Assembly (NCBI RefSeq): GCF_037975245.1
Contig: NC_092561.1
Location: forward strand, 15,631,001 to 15,695,000
Length of the DNA: 64,000 nucleotides
Source: Apostichopus japonicus
Taxonomy: Eukaryota; Echinodermata; Holothuroidea; Aspidochirotida; Stichopodidae
Direction: 5' to 3'
Of the stretch, positions 42,301 through 54,524 are shown piece by piece; the stretch's first letter is position 1, and each line of letters opens with the position of its first letter. Under the pieces are notes generated by a model. It did no database searches. It was given only the letters and a program-made list of their open reading frames with translations, and had not been told where the DNA came from. Position numbers and translations under genes: made by a program.

Positions 42301-44480
42301 AGGACTCCAAAAATGAAACAGGTACCACAACACAATTTTCTTTGCATACAATGAAAAAGGTCTGTTAGTTTCTTGTCTGAAATTTGAACTAAAATTTGAA
42401 AAATTGTAATTCAAATACTGGTTTTCTATATAAAACACATATTCGAGCTCAGACATGGCAAGTGACTTGATTGTTCACTTGAAATTTTCACATACAAGGA
42501 CTCCAAACTTAAAACAGCACTCCATAATAAATATCAGTACCCCCACACACTGCACTGTATACAAAAAGTTGTAAAAGGTGTGTCAGTTTTTTGTCTGAAA
42601 TTTGAAGAAATAATTTGAAAATTGAAATTCAAAGACTTGTTTTCAATACAAAACACATATTCGAGCTCAGGCATACACATAAATTTGAATTGCCACTTGA
42701 AATAGTTACAAACAAGGACTCCAAATTTGAAACAGAGATCCAAAATATAACCAGTAACCCTACACTGTACTGCATGCAATGAAAAAGGTCTGTTAGTTTC
42801 TTGTCTGAAATTTGAAGTAAAATTTGAAAAATTGTAATTCAAATACTGGTTTTCTATATAAAACACATATTCGAGCTCAGACATGGCGAGTGACTTGATT
42901 GTTCACTTGAAATTTTCACATACAAGGACTCCAAACTTAAAACAGCACTCCATAATAAATATCAGTACCCCCACACACTGCACTGTATACAAAAAGTTGT
43001 AAAAGGTGTGTCAGTTTTTTGTCTGAAATTTAAAGAAAAAATTTGAAAATTGAAATTCAAAGACTTGTTTTCAATACAAAACACATATTCGAGCTCAGGC
43101 ATACACATAAATTTGAATTGCCACTTGAAATAGTTACAAATAAGGACTCCAAATTTGAAACGGTAATCCAAAATATAACCAGTAACCCTACACTGTACTG
43201 CATACAAAGAAAAAGGTCTGTTAGTTTCTTGTCTGAAATTTGAAGTAAAATTTGAAAAATTGTAATTCAAATACTGGTTTTCTATATAAAACACATATTC
43301 GAGCTCAGACATGGCAAGTGACTTGATTGTTCACTTGAAATTTTCACATACAAGGACTCCAAACTTAAAACAGCACTCCATAATAAATATCAGTACCCCC
43401 ACACACTGCACTGTATACAAAAAGTTGTAAAAGGTATGTCAGTTTTTTGTCTGAAATTTGAAGAAAAAATTTGAAAATTGAAATTCAAAGACTTGTTTTC
43501 AATACAAAACACATATTCGAGCTCAGGCATACACATAAATTTGAATTGCCACTTGAAATAGTTACAAATAAGGACTCCAAATTTGAAACAGTAATCCAAA
43601 ATATAACCAGTAACCCTACACTGTACTGCATACAAAGAAAAAGGTCTGTTAGTTTCTTGTCTGAAATTTGAAGTAAAATTTGAAAAATTGTAATTCAAAT
43701 ACTGGTTTTCTATATAGAACACATATTCGAGCTCAGACATGGCAAGTGACTTGATTGTTCACTTGAAATTTTCACATACAAGGACTCCAAACTTAAAACA
43801 GCACTTCATAATAAATATCAGTACCCCCACACACTGCGCTGTATACAAAGAGTTGTAAAAAGGTGTGTCAGTTTTTTGTCTGAAATTTGAAGTAAAACTT
43901 TTGAAATTGAAATTCAAAGACTTGTTTTCAATACAAAACACATATTCGAGCTCAGGCATACATATACATTTGAGTTGCCACTTGAAATTTTTACAAACAA
44001 GGACTCCAAATATGAAACAGTAATCCAAAATATAACCAGTACCCCTACACTGTACTGCATACCAAGAAAAAGGTCTGTTAGTTTCTTGTCTGAAATTTGA
44101 AGTAAAAATTTGAAAATTTAAATTCAAAGACTTGTTTTCAATACAAAACACATATTCGAGCTCAGACATAGATATAAATTTTAGTTGCCACTTGAAATAT
44201 TTACAAACAAGGACTCCAAATTTGAAACAGTAATCCAAAATATAATCAGTACTGTACTGCACTGTACAACACTGTACTGCATACCAAGAAAAAAAGGTCT
44301 GTTAGTTTCTTGTCTGAAATTTGAATTTAAAGTTGGAAAATTGTAATTCCAAGACTGGTTTTCCATATAAAACACATATTCGAGCTCAACCATAGACACT
44401 AACTCGAGTTACCACTTGAAATGTTCACAAGCTAGTACTCCAAACTGAATACAGTACCCCAAATTGTACTGTATATCAAG
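42300..44480. repeat. ~428-bp dimeric tandem array, insertion 1
   Basis: A tandem array of ~214-bp monomers alternating in two types, so the repeat is 428 bp; equivalent minus-strand frames end at 42534, 42962 and 43390. Each monomer holds ACACATATTCGAGCTCA and AAGGACTCCAAA. Minus-strand frames of 116 codons recur and one of 167 codons spans 43759-44262. Because 428 is not a multiple of three these frames cannot continue from unit to unit, and they match no family I know. Confidence 0.87.
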
Positions 44481-45100
44481 ATACGTGTGAGGTGATTTAC
44501 TTTTGCCTCTCAAATTAAATGTAAAAGTTGGAAAAGTGTAGTTTAAAGACTGGTTATCAATACAAAACAAATATTCGAGCTCAACCAAAGACTAAATTTC
44601 ATGTTAAAGCTTCTAAATGTGATATTCTGGTGTCCCAAACTATAATTGGTACCCCCCTCCTGTTTGTACATACTTGGGTTTTTAAAGTTTTGTTGTCCAA
44701 ATTTAGAGAAAAAATCTCAGATGGTCCATGAAGTTTAGTTATATTTAAAAACGACACTTTTTCGAGTTGAAAAGGATGATTTGTGTTTAATTTTACATAT
44801 AAATGACTCTAAAATTGGCCTTTTAGTTGTCAGTTTCTCTCTAATCCCTAACTTTTCCTGTGGCTTAACTGTGTAAAGTATAGGAATACACACTAAGTCA
44901 ATGGAGTAATGATTTTTTCGAAAGGAGACTATGATCGCCAAATTCGGTTTTCCAAAATTACTTCAGCTTGTCTGTAGCTTGGGAAAATTAATAGCAAAAG
45001 ATTAACCGATTCCTTGAAACAAAATTCTCTGTCATGTCATCACAAATTGATGTTAAAGAATCGTTTCAAAAAGATGTGAAAGAGGCTAAAACGCGCCAGA
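44481..45100. other. Non-repetitive AT-rich stretch, insertion 1
   Basis: Contains the faded edge of the 428-bp array and then sequence in which I see no gene or repeat. Confidence 0.5.
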
Positions 45101-45107
45101 GCCAACC

Positions 45108-47748
45108 GGGCAAAAGGCCCCTGTAAAGTCACTACGAAGCCCGCCCCCAAAAGCCAAACCGCCACGATTGTCATTAAAAGTGAAAAATGCTAATAATTAG
45201 GTCACCACTTAATGGATTCCACTGAAATTTAAAGAGGTTCTGGAGGCTAATAAAATACATATTTGGTATAAATTTCAGCATTTAACTCGTCGGTATCATA
45301 AAGTTATACACAAAATAAATTTTTGCCAAATTTGCCAAAAATGATGGTTTTTTTACAATATCTTTGCAATGCGATAGTAAAAATATTCAGACGGGGCATC
45401 AATTTAAAGATTTTTTTACGCTCTATATCACAAAATTACTTTGAGGAATATCCAATATCACTAAAATATGTTTTTTGTCAAAAACTGTGAGGAAAACCAT
45501 CTCCGGGCAAAAGGCCCCTGTAAATTTCAGCTAAAAATTTCATGCGGGAAAATCGATTTACAAAAAAACGGCAAGTACGATTTTTTTGAAACTTTTATGA
45601 ACCCAGTATGACAATTTGATCTAAAAATAGGATTAATTCTTTTGATTATGCGATGTTCGGTTCGTTTTTGAGAAAGATTTCAAATTACTGTGTTATTGTG
45701 TAAAAAGAGGCCTTTTTCATTCTGAGCACAGTACCCATGCACATTACGTAGACATGAGCCCCTTTCATGAGAGAAATGGAATACCAAGGAGAGGTCTTCT
45801 CATGAAAGGTCGGCGGCGGGGTGGGGAATTTAATAAGGATAGTCCTTTTTCAAAAATGAGCAAAATCGGTTCAGAATTGACGATTTTATGACCGACAGGG
45901 CAAAAGGCCCCTGAGATCGAAAAATCAGTTTCAGGGGCCTTTTGCCCGCTGGAAATATCGATATTTGCCTTAATTTCAAAGTATTCGCACAAAGCGGTTT
46001 CTAAGTAGATCGATCTGAAACTTTCTGAACACAAACCTGGTATTATTATCTTTATTTTTCTTTATCGTTTTTTTATTTTAGTCAGATATTGATCGAGTTA
46101 GAGCGTGTTATTTTTTTCCCTATTTTTCGGTATAATTACCGGAAAAAGACCAATTTATTTGTAAAAAGTGTCCTGTACGATCTCCGACGCGATGTTCTTT
46201 GAAACTGACAAGTTTGGAGAGAATCGGGACAGAAATGGCTTTAAAATGACAAAATCAAAATTATCATGCAAAAACGCTCTATTTTCTATATCCCGTGCGA
46301 AATCATATAGCTTTATTCGAGAAAAATACCCAGATACGTTCGAAATTTCATAAAGTAACACATATATTCGACTAAGATGGATACAAAATACTTTGAGCCC
46401 ACCGGGGCACTATAACTGAAGCCTCAATTTCAGTGCATTTTACCCTATGTGCCGTCATTCATTTAATACGCAATTCGACCCCCCACTTTTGGCAGTATAT
46501 GCAGTTTTTGCCCCCTAGAATGTACTACGGTCGATTATATCTCGAATTTCCACCCCCTCTGTAATTCTAAGCGTATTTTATGACCCAATTTTCATGCATA
46601 AAGCCTTCCCCCCCTCGGCCCCCCAGTTAAGCCCCTGCTATTGTTTTCGCCATGAATTTAGTATCTACGTGTAGCAAAGAGATATGTTTATGTTATCCTA
46701 AGAAATGCCTTCCAACGGACGACATTTGCGAGTCAAAATCTTCCCAAATTTAGCCCGTGCTTCACATGGTACGTTAAATATTCGAAGCAAACCTCTCGTA
46801 ATTTTTGCACGTTGTAACATAGGAAATATGTACTTTAGACAGCGATGGCAGTTTATCAAATCTTTTTCACGAACGATTTATAAAATGTTTTCATATCTAT
46901 TGTGATGAAAAAACTTACGGAAGGACTTGAGAAGGGTTTGATCTGATAAAACATGGAAACTAGAATATGATAAATGAAGTAATTATTGGGAGCGGATCGC
47001 ATAAAGTCAACGTCGATTTCATTGTTTATTACGTGACGCTCCTAAATAACGAACGAGTTTGTTTACATTTGGACTCAGAACGCAAGTGTTCGTGCGCAGT
47101 AGAATAGCGCGTCATAAATCACTCGTATTTACGTGAATTAACGAAATCAAGACGACAAGTAGGATGAAATGTTCTAGTTTATCATAGACCGATACATTAC
47201 AGGAGTATTTATAACTCCCAGATCCCTAATTTTATAAAACGACCGTTTTTAAGAGCAAACCGTATCACCAGACAGACAGTGAAACGAACATCCGCAAGGG
47301 GTCATCCAAGTAAGATAGCAACTCATACCCGTTGCGCGAAATGTCACGTAAAGCGACTGGGAAATCTTCAAATTACTCTTTTTCGGAAAATCGTCGGGGA
47401 CAACGATTTTTGCTGATTGAATTTTGTTCTTTAATGTATAAAGATTAAATCCTGGAAATAAGCCGCGATTTTGTGAAGCATAAAACGAGATAAACAGTAT
47501 TTCCCGAAAATCGATTATATCGTGTAACACTCGACAGAGAGAGAAAAAATCGAGGAAAACGTTAAAATATCTTGGGTAATTTTGTTTTAAACATATCCCA
47601 TCCGAATTTTGGTCTTAAATCTCCCTTTTTATATTTAAGAACTGTCAGTGAAGAGAGCCTATTTCCAGAGGGCAGAAAGCCCCTGAAAGCCAAAAACGCC
47701 CTGGCCAGTCTTATCCTCTCTCACAGGGCAAAAAGCCCCTGGCCGCTA
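45108..47748. repeat. Right terminal region of insertion 1 with motif copies
   Basis: It carries the reverse orientation of the left-end motif, GGGCAAAAGGCCCCTG, at 45108-45123, 45505-45520 and 45898-45913, and variants at 47670-47685 and 47726-47741. One forward copy lies at 45932-45947. The sequence between is AT-rich, with no frame longer than 93 codons and no recognised gene. Read inward, the end is TAGCGGCCAGGGGC, giving an imperfect terminal inverted repeat with the left end. Confidence 0.75.
45898..45947. repeat. Perfect 17-bp inverted repeat of the terminal motif
   Basis: Arm 1 GGGCAAAAGGCCCCTGA (45898-45914) and arm 2, its exact reverse complement (45931-45947), are separated by 16 bp. 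Confidence 0.93.
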
Positions 47749-47756
47749 GCAAAGGC
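47749..47756. repeat. Target-site duplication of insertion 1, right copy
   Basis: GCAAAGGC; after this point the H2A sequence continues without loss (CAAGAGTCGATCTGC). Confidence 0.9.
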
Positions 47757-48096
47757 CAAGAGTCGATCTGCAAGAGCAGGGCTTCAATTCCCAGTAGGTC
47801 GTGTACACAGGTTCCTGCGAAGAGGAAATTACGCCCAGAGGATCGGCGCTGGCGCACCCGTCTACCTGGCTGCCGTACTAGAGTACCTCGCCGCCGAGAT
47901 CTTGGAATTGGCCGGTAACGCTGCACGTGACAACAAGAAGACCAGGATCATCCCCCGTCATCTCCAACTCGCCATCCGAAACGACGAGGAGTTGAACAAA
48001 CTCTTGAGCGGAGTCACCATCGCCCAGGGAGGTGTTCTTCCAAACATCCAGGCTGTCCTTCTACCCAAGAAGACATCCGGAGGCAAGAAGGCTTAA
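47749..48096 (+). pseudogene. H2A 3' fragment, unit 4
   Basis: H2A from codon 12 ([11 protein letters not shown]) to the normal end KKTSGGKKA and stop, identical in protein to the intact copies. The frame stays open 5' into insertion 1 back to a TTG at 47572, but contains no ATG, so it has no ordinary start codon. The histone fold is complete and undamaged, implying that the interruption is recent or that gene conversion has kept the fragment like its neighbours. Confidence 0.92.
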
Positions 48097-48134
48097 AGGG
48101 GAGGTTGCATTGCAATCGCCCATCGATTACCAAC

Positions 48135-48150
48135 GGCTCTTTTAAGGGCC
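48135..48150 (+). terminator. H2A 3' stem-loop, unit 4
   Basis: GGCTCTTTTAAGGGCC behind the H2A 3' fragment, still intact. Confidence 0.92.
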
Positions 48151-49001
48151 ATCAAATCACCCAGAAAGATATACTCATTCCTCTCCTCAAACATGCTTGC
48201 GTCAGTGTCTTATTTCTCCTTTTAAGTTAGATGTATCAGCTAGCTGCAACCCCAATAATCGTGGGGCTTCGGACCCTCAGCCAAAAACCAAAGGTCAGAA
48301 ACCCCAAGATTTGATTGAAAACTCCTGCTGGACAGAAAACTAACATCCCATAAAAAAAAAAAAAAAATAAAGAAAATATATATAATGTATGTAGGGAACT
48401 TTTCACATGATTTTGGCCGCAGGTTTTATGAATTAAGTATTTAGCAAGAGATCTTGGATTAGGGGATAAAGGGAACTTTATTATTATTATTATTATGAAT
48501 AATTTTTGTAACTTTTTGGGTTTGAAATAAAAATAGATATTGTGTTTGGCTGCTTCAATGAGCTTACTGGTAGCAATGCATCTGGGGGTGTTAAGTCAGA
48601 TCCTAAGGGCTTTGTTATTAATAGTCTTAGAAATTTGAAACTTGTAACAACTAACGAGGCATATACTACCGCAAGTATTAATCGTTTCGCACCTTTCAAT
48701 GTTATTAAGTCTGGAAATTTTTGTCGGTGTGTTACGTAATCAATTCGCAAAGCCAAGCCGAGGGAACGAGCATCAGCTCAAATTTTCCCCCGATCTACTG
48801 CGAGAGCCTATTGAAATGCCCGAGGCAGGTAAACTGTTATGGCAGTGGTATTAAATTTAAGATCCGTGCTTTGAACGATAGAGATATTACTACGTTTTTA
48901 AGATTTACTTCTCTTGTATTGGAGATCGTTAACATACACGCTGATGTGTGTCAACCCATGTTAACACGCTTATAATACAAAGGCGATTAGGATAGAGGAT
49001 C

Positions 49002-49033
<32 letters not shown>

Positions 49034-49250
49034 GATTAGGGGTTATGATTATGAGTTAGGGATAAGCTCACTTTGATTATTTATTAGTGAATTGCATCAT
49101 GCACGAAGGGAATCACCAACCACCCAGCATAGAAGTAATAATAACAATAATAATGATAATCATTTAAAAAATAATAATAATAATAATAATGAGACGACAA
49201 GTTGCATGTTCGGAGGGAGAGAAAAATCTGCTCTAACTGGTAGATATGAT

Positions 49251-49266
49251 GGCCCTTAAAAGAGCC
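49251..49266 (-). terminator. H3 3' stem-loop, unit 4
   Basis: Minus-strand GGCTCTTTTAAGGGCC. Confidence 0.93.
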
Positions 49267-49302
49267 GTTGGTTTTCGAGAATCCGTCGGAGACAGATACG
49301 AT

Positions 49303-50773
<1,471 letters not shown>

Positions 50774-50812
50774 ATGCATCTTTCCTGTCACGAAGACGAA
50801 TCGAAATCCAAC

Positions 50813-50828
50813 GGCTCTTTTAAGGGCC
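50813..50828 (+). terminator. H4 3' stem-loop, unit 5
   Basis: GGCTCTTTTAAGGGCC with the purine-rich downstream element. Confidence 0.93.
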
Positions 50829-52700
50829 ATCAAATATCCCCAGAGAGAGTTACTCATTCCTCTCCCTCGAAACATGCAATTCGTCGTCTTAATTCTTTTC
50901 TTTGTGTGAGTGAATGTATGTGTGTGTGTATGTATACGCCAGCATCGGGCAAAATAAGTTATATGCATAGGCAATTTTGCTAGAAATTTCAAAACACCGT
51001 AATTGAAATCCACCCCCTCCCTCAAGTGAAGTCCCCCCCCCCCTTTAGTAATCCCTACCTAATTGGCTCTCCAGTTCCGACCTCCTGTTTATTTATATAG
51101 ACAACTTTCCCTAGAAAAAAAAAAACAAGTGTCTATTCTACAAAACTTCAATATTATCCCCGTAGGACCTCTTGCGAAGGTCGAGCAGGGGTAAACTCCT
51201 TTTATTTATACTCAAGTGAAGTCGGTTATTATACGTAATAAAATTCTGCAACAACCCCCAGTTCACCAATACAGCAAACCAGTGAAGTTCTAAGACATAC
51301 GACCCAACAAGCAAGACAATACGAACTTCCCCCACCCCTCCACCCCCCTCCCGAATCGCTACTTGTCCATTGAACACAATGCATGCACGACTGTACCGTT
51401 ACACGATTAGTCCCAAATGTGAGACAACATATCATTTGAAAATGCGCCCTTTTTTACCACTGCCAGAACAGTTTCCCTTGCCTCGGGCATTTTATTTGGC
51501 TCACGCGGTAGATCACTGGTAATGTGAGCCGAGGAAGTTACTTTTCCAAGCTCGTTCCCTTCGCTAGGCTTGGCGAGTCGATTACGTAACACGCATGCTA
51601 TTGTTCCAGACTAATTAGCTAGAAAGGTGCAGAAGTTGACAGTGGCGAAAAATGAACGTCAGTCTTACTAAAGAGCGGATTTTCATATGTGGCTATGTCG
51701 CGATCATCGCAAGTGAAACTATTGAGTGTTTGTGTGTGGTGGGGGAGGACCTAGAGGTTATTTATCGTTATTGTTGGATTTATTATGGATTATTATGGAT
51801 TCTAATACCTGCCTGTCTTGTCTCCTTACACCGTACAAACCTAGCAGAACCCTACGGTCATCATCGCAGGAATTGCTCAAGGAGAAGAGAACAAGATGCA
51901 AGACCGGCGACAGAGCCTTCTCAGTCAGCGCTCCCAGAATGCCTATACCGAACTCTGTGAGTGTATGCATTTCTCTTACCACTTTTAAAAACTGCTTTGA
52001 AAGCATATTATGTTCGACTCGCTTTTACTGTGTGATTGACTGTGTTTTAACTGTCATTGTGCATAGATACTACGTTTGGAACTAGTTACTTAATTCTGAA
52101 CATTTGATTTTTTTAAATATTTATCTTTCATTTATTTAGTACGTTTAGACTCTATTTTGTATCGTTTAGTATTGGGTATTTGATCTGTTTTAGGATTTTG
52201 TAATAATTCTCATACTGTAATGTTTTTTTTTTTTTGTAATTTAAAAATTTTCATTTATTTACTACGTTTAGGGCTCTATTTTGTATCGTTTAGTATTTAG
52301 GCTTTTACAATAATTCTCTTACTGTACTATAGTTCCTCATACTTATATATATTTAAACCTGGACTATGATTGAATCTATTTACATGCTTCTGAAATTGTT
52401 TTGGAGTATATGCGTTTTAGTATCGTTTAGTACGGGTGTGTTTTTTTTATATTGTTGCCTTTGGCTTTTACTTTTTTTCTCTTTTTTTTGCGCAGCTTTG
52501 CTGATTATGCGCTATATAAATATCACTTATTAATATTATTATTATCGATAAATGGGCCCCAGAACGTGATCAACTACACGGTCAATGGCTTGAGAGTAAC
52601 AGGTACATATGATACAATGTAAGATTACTTAAAATAAGAGACAACGAAACTGCATGTTTGAGGAGGGGGAGATAAGTCTGCCGTTTCTGGAATATAGGAT

Positions 52701-52716
52701 GGCCCTTAAAAGAGCC
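52701..52716 (-). terminator. H2B 3' stem-loop, unit 5
   Basis: Minus-strand GGCTCTTTTAAGGGCC. Confidence 0.93.
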
Positions 52717-52751
52717 GTTGGATGTCGAGCCTTCTACACGAGAAGAACAAT

Positions 52752-53123
52752 CTACTTGGAGGTGGTGTACTTGGTGACAGCCTTGGTACCCTCTGAGACG
52801 GCATGCTTGGCGAGCTCACCAGGCAGCAACAGTCTGACGGCGGTCTGGACCTCCCGACTGGTGATGGTGGACTTCCTGTTGTAGTGGGCCAAACGGGAAG
52901 CTTCGGCGGCGATACGCTCGAAGATGTCGTTCACGAAGCTGTTCATGATAGACATAGCACGGCTAGAGATACCGGTGTCTGGGTGGACCTGCTTCATGAC
53001 TTTGTAGATGTAGATACTGTAAGTCTCACGCCTGGTCCTTCGCCTCTTCTTGTCTCCTGGGTTGCGAGGTGCCTTGGACTTGGCGGCCTTCTTTGCTCCC
53101 TTTCCTGCAGCTTTTGGTGCCAT
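52752..53123 (-). CDS. H2B: Histone H2B, unit 5
   Basis: A 123-aa H2B, unchanged in protein; the last complete histone gene in the window. Its divergent H2A partner is interrupted 405 bp from the H2B start, repeating the situation in unit 4. Confidence 0.98.
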   Translation of the reverse strand: MAPKAAGKGAKKAAKSKAPRNPGDKKRRRTRRETYSIYIYKVMKQVHPDTGISSRAMSIMNSFVNDIFERIAAEASRLAHYNRKSTITSREVQTAVRLLLPGELAKHAVSEGTKAVTKYTTSK

Positions 53124-53487
53124 TTTGGACGTGAAGTTTTCGTTGCGATACGGTAAGTAAAGCGATGAATGAATGAGTGTCCTCCACGCTGCGAAATGTA
53201 TTTATGACAGATTTGATATCACTTCAGCGAAGCAGAAAAACTTCCCATATTGACAAAGCACGTGCTATGCATTGCACAGCACACACGAGCTGGCCAATCA
53301 CAATGCGGAAGCTTTTCTTAATTCTTTCACGCATTGTACGATCAGGGCAAAGGGTGGCATAGAATCCCCTCATAAGGGCACTGTGCTGTAGCTTTAGAGT
53401 CCGGACTACTTGAATGAGAGCTTTCCGGCAGGCAAATCATTTCTTTGATTCGTTTCAAGTCGAAAACATACCCAAATTTACTTCATC
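53124..53487. promoter_or_regulatory. H2B-H2A divergent promoter, unit 5
   Basis: Complete copy; CCAAT at 53294-53298 and CAGGGCAAAGGG at 53343-53354. It would transcribe into insertion 2. Confidence 0.6.
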
Positions 53488-53568
53488 ATGACTGGCAGGG
53501 GCAAAGGTGGTAAGGCCAGGGCAAAGGCCAGCTGCACCTCCAAAAATTGTGGGGCTTCTGACCCTTAG
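53488..53568 (+). pseudogene. H2A 5' fragment, unit 5, interrupted by insertion 2
   Basis: H2A is normal through GCAAAGGCCA (53521-53530), where the next bases differ from the gene (GCTGCACC instead of AGAGTCG). The frame closes at TAG 53566-53568 after 26 residues: 14 H2A tail residues, then foreign codons. The remainder of the gene does not appear before 64000. The break is within 2 bp of that in unit 4. Confidence 0.92.
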
Positions 53569-53690
53569 CCAGAAACCAAAGGTCAGAAACCCCAAGATCT
53601 TGGGGTTTTTGACCCGCTAAGTTGCATCTCTGGGGCTTTTGTCCCGCTGGCACTTCGGACCTTCTGGGGTTTCCGACCTTTTCGATGCCC
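53529..53690. repeat. Left terminal palindromes of insertion 2
   Basis: A hairpin with arms at 53550-53563 and 53581-53594 (13 of 14 pair) overlaps a 34-bp near-perfect palindrome at 53581-53614 centred on AGATCT, whose inner 22 bp (53587-53608) is perfect. Further motif copies follow: CTGGGGCTTTTGTCCC (53630-53645), with GCTGG after it just as in insertion 1 at 45932-45952, and CTGGGGTTTCCGACC (53664-53678). Confidence 0.85.
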
Positions 53691-54520
53691 CGCCTCATCC
53701 TCGAACCCTATTCAACAACTCGTCTGGGATAAATATCGCTCCGCCCCTTTTCGATCGAAGCGGGAGCGGATCTGGGAATGGAAGGGTTCTGATGTCGTAA
53801 TCTCGTTAACGTCCGTTTAATATCAGAGGTCTAATAAGTCATTCGTTAGTGATAAGACATAAGAGGATATCAGCATGCTGGTTTCAGTAATTATAAAAAT
53901 AATTAATTAGTGGTAATAATGATTATAGTGCGCTATTATTCTGCCAAATTGAGTGATATATTCGTAAGGAGTTTCGACCTGCTCATCCAATGTATGTGTA
54001 ACGCTGTTTTTCTCTTTCTTCTTTGTGTTTTTGTGATATGGCAGGTATGCACCTGCAGATTTGGAATTAATTTGGTCACTAAAATGCACCGATTTTCTAC
54101 AGGACTAAAAGAAGTGGTAAAATAAGGTAAGATTGACAAGCCAACGATGGTGGACCTTTCATCCTATGCCCAACAATTGCGGAATCTACATGGTGAAGTG
54201 TGAAACATCACGTCGGCATATGTACGGCAAGTGAATGTGCAAAACTAATAGTAAAGAGAACATTTGGGACAGAAGAGAAATCTAGAAAAATAGTAGTTAT
54301 TAAAGGCATAGAATATTATTATTATTGTACGTTTGGTCTCTGCGGTTGCACTGTATTGATATTGTTATGTATTATTTAAACTTAAGATAAGAAAATAATT
54401 AATTGTTAGGCAATGATTGAGTTGTATTGTAATACTAAAGAACTCACATAATTATCATGTCTATTTGTATAAATGTCAAAGGAGTCAATAAAAGAGATGA
54501 AAAATAAAGGTATTACATAC
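53691..54520. other. Non-repetitive stretch of insertion 2
   Basis: No supported gene; frames are at most 71 codons. Possible AATAAA signals lie near 54487 and 54503 on the plus strand. Confidence 0.5.
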
Positions 54521-54524
54521 AGAC

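Larger units (their letters stand above)
20977..47748. mobile_element. Insertion 1: giant TIR-like element inside H2A
   Basis: 26,772 bp bounded by an 8-bp duplication. The left end starts TATTGCC; the right end read inward starts TAGCGGCC. Both have A at position 2 and G at position 5, as hAT termini usually do, and 8-bp duplications are also hAT-like, but P, Merlin and KDZ (Zisupton-type) elements make duplications of similar length. The duplication lacks the usual hAT nTnnnnAn pattern, so the superfamily stays open. Clusters of CAGGGGCYTTYTGCCC occupy the ends, mainly in opposite orientations. There are no LTRs, poly(A) tail, transposase or other recognisable protein; the longest frames (up to 167 codons) lie in tandem repeats. 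It appears non-autonomous. Removing it with one duplication restores a 5771-bp histone unit. Confidence 0.82.
48097..49302. other. H2A-H3 convergent spacer, unit 4
   Basis: No gene seen. Hairpin relic at about 48241-48311, spacer-homology segment at about 48683-48858, (GT)n at about 49003-49033, ATA/AAT repeats at about 49132-49190. Confidence 0.8.
50774..52751. other. H4-H2B convergent spacer, unit 5
   Basis: No gene seen. Length (1978 bp) and content match unit 1. Confidence 0.8.

Noticed and set aside
43759-44262. A 167-codon minus-strand frame and the recurring 116-codon frames at 42534-43740
   Set aside because: They lie in a 428-bp tandem repeat whose length is not a multiple of three, show no known domain, and are AT-rich repeat translations.
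20977-47748. Maverick/Polinton, LTR retrotransposon or Helitron identity
   Set aside because: Mavericks make 6-bp duplications and encode polymerase and capsid genes; no LTRs or reverse transcriptase are seen; Helitrons make no duplication.
20969-47756. Insertion 1 as an assembly chimera
   Set aside because: An exact 8-bp duplication, terminal motif arrays at both ends and exact restoration of unit length are hard to obtain by misassembly. Read-level proof is still lacking, particularly for the one-sided unit 5 junction.
47572-48096. A 174-codon frame fusing the right end of insertion 1 to H2A
   Set aside because: It begins with TTG and contains no ATG, so there is no normal eukaryotic start. 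The foreign part is low-complexity terminal motif sequence.
53488-53620. Unit 5 H2A break as a simple deletion joining codon 14 to the H2A 3' flank relic
   Set aside because: The following sequence is only about 85% similar to the relic and diverges completely after about 70 bp, whereas array copies are otherwise almost identical.
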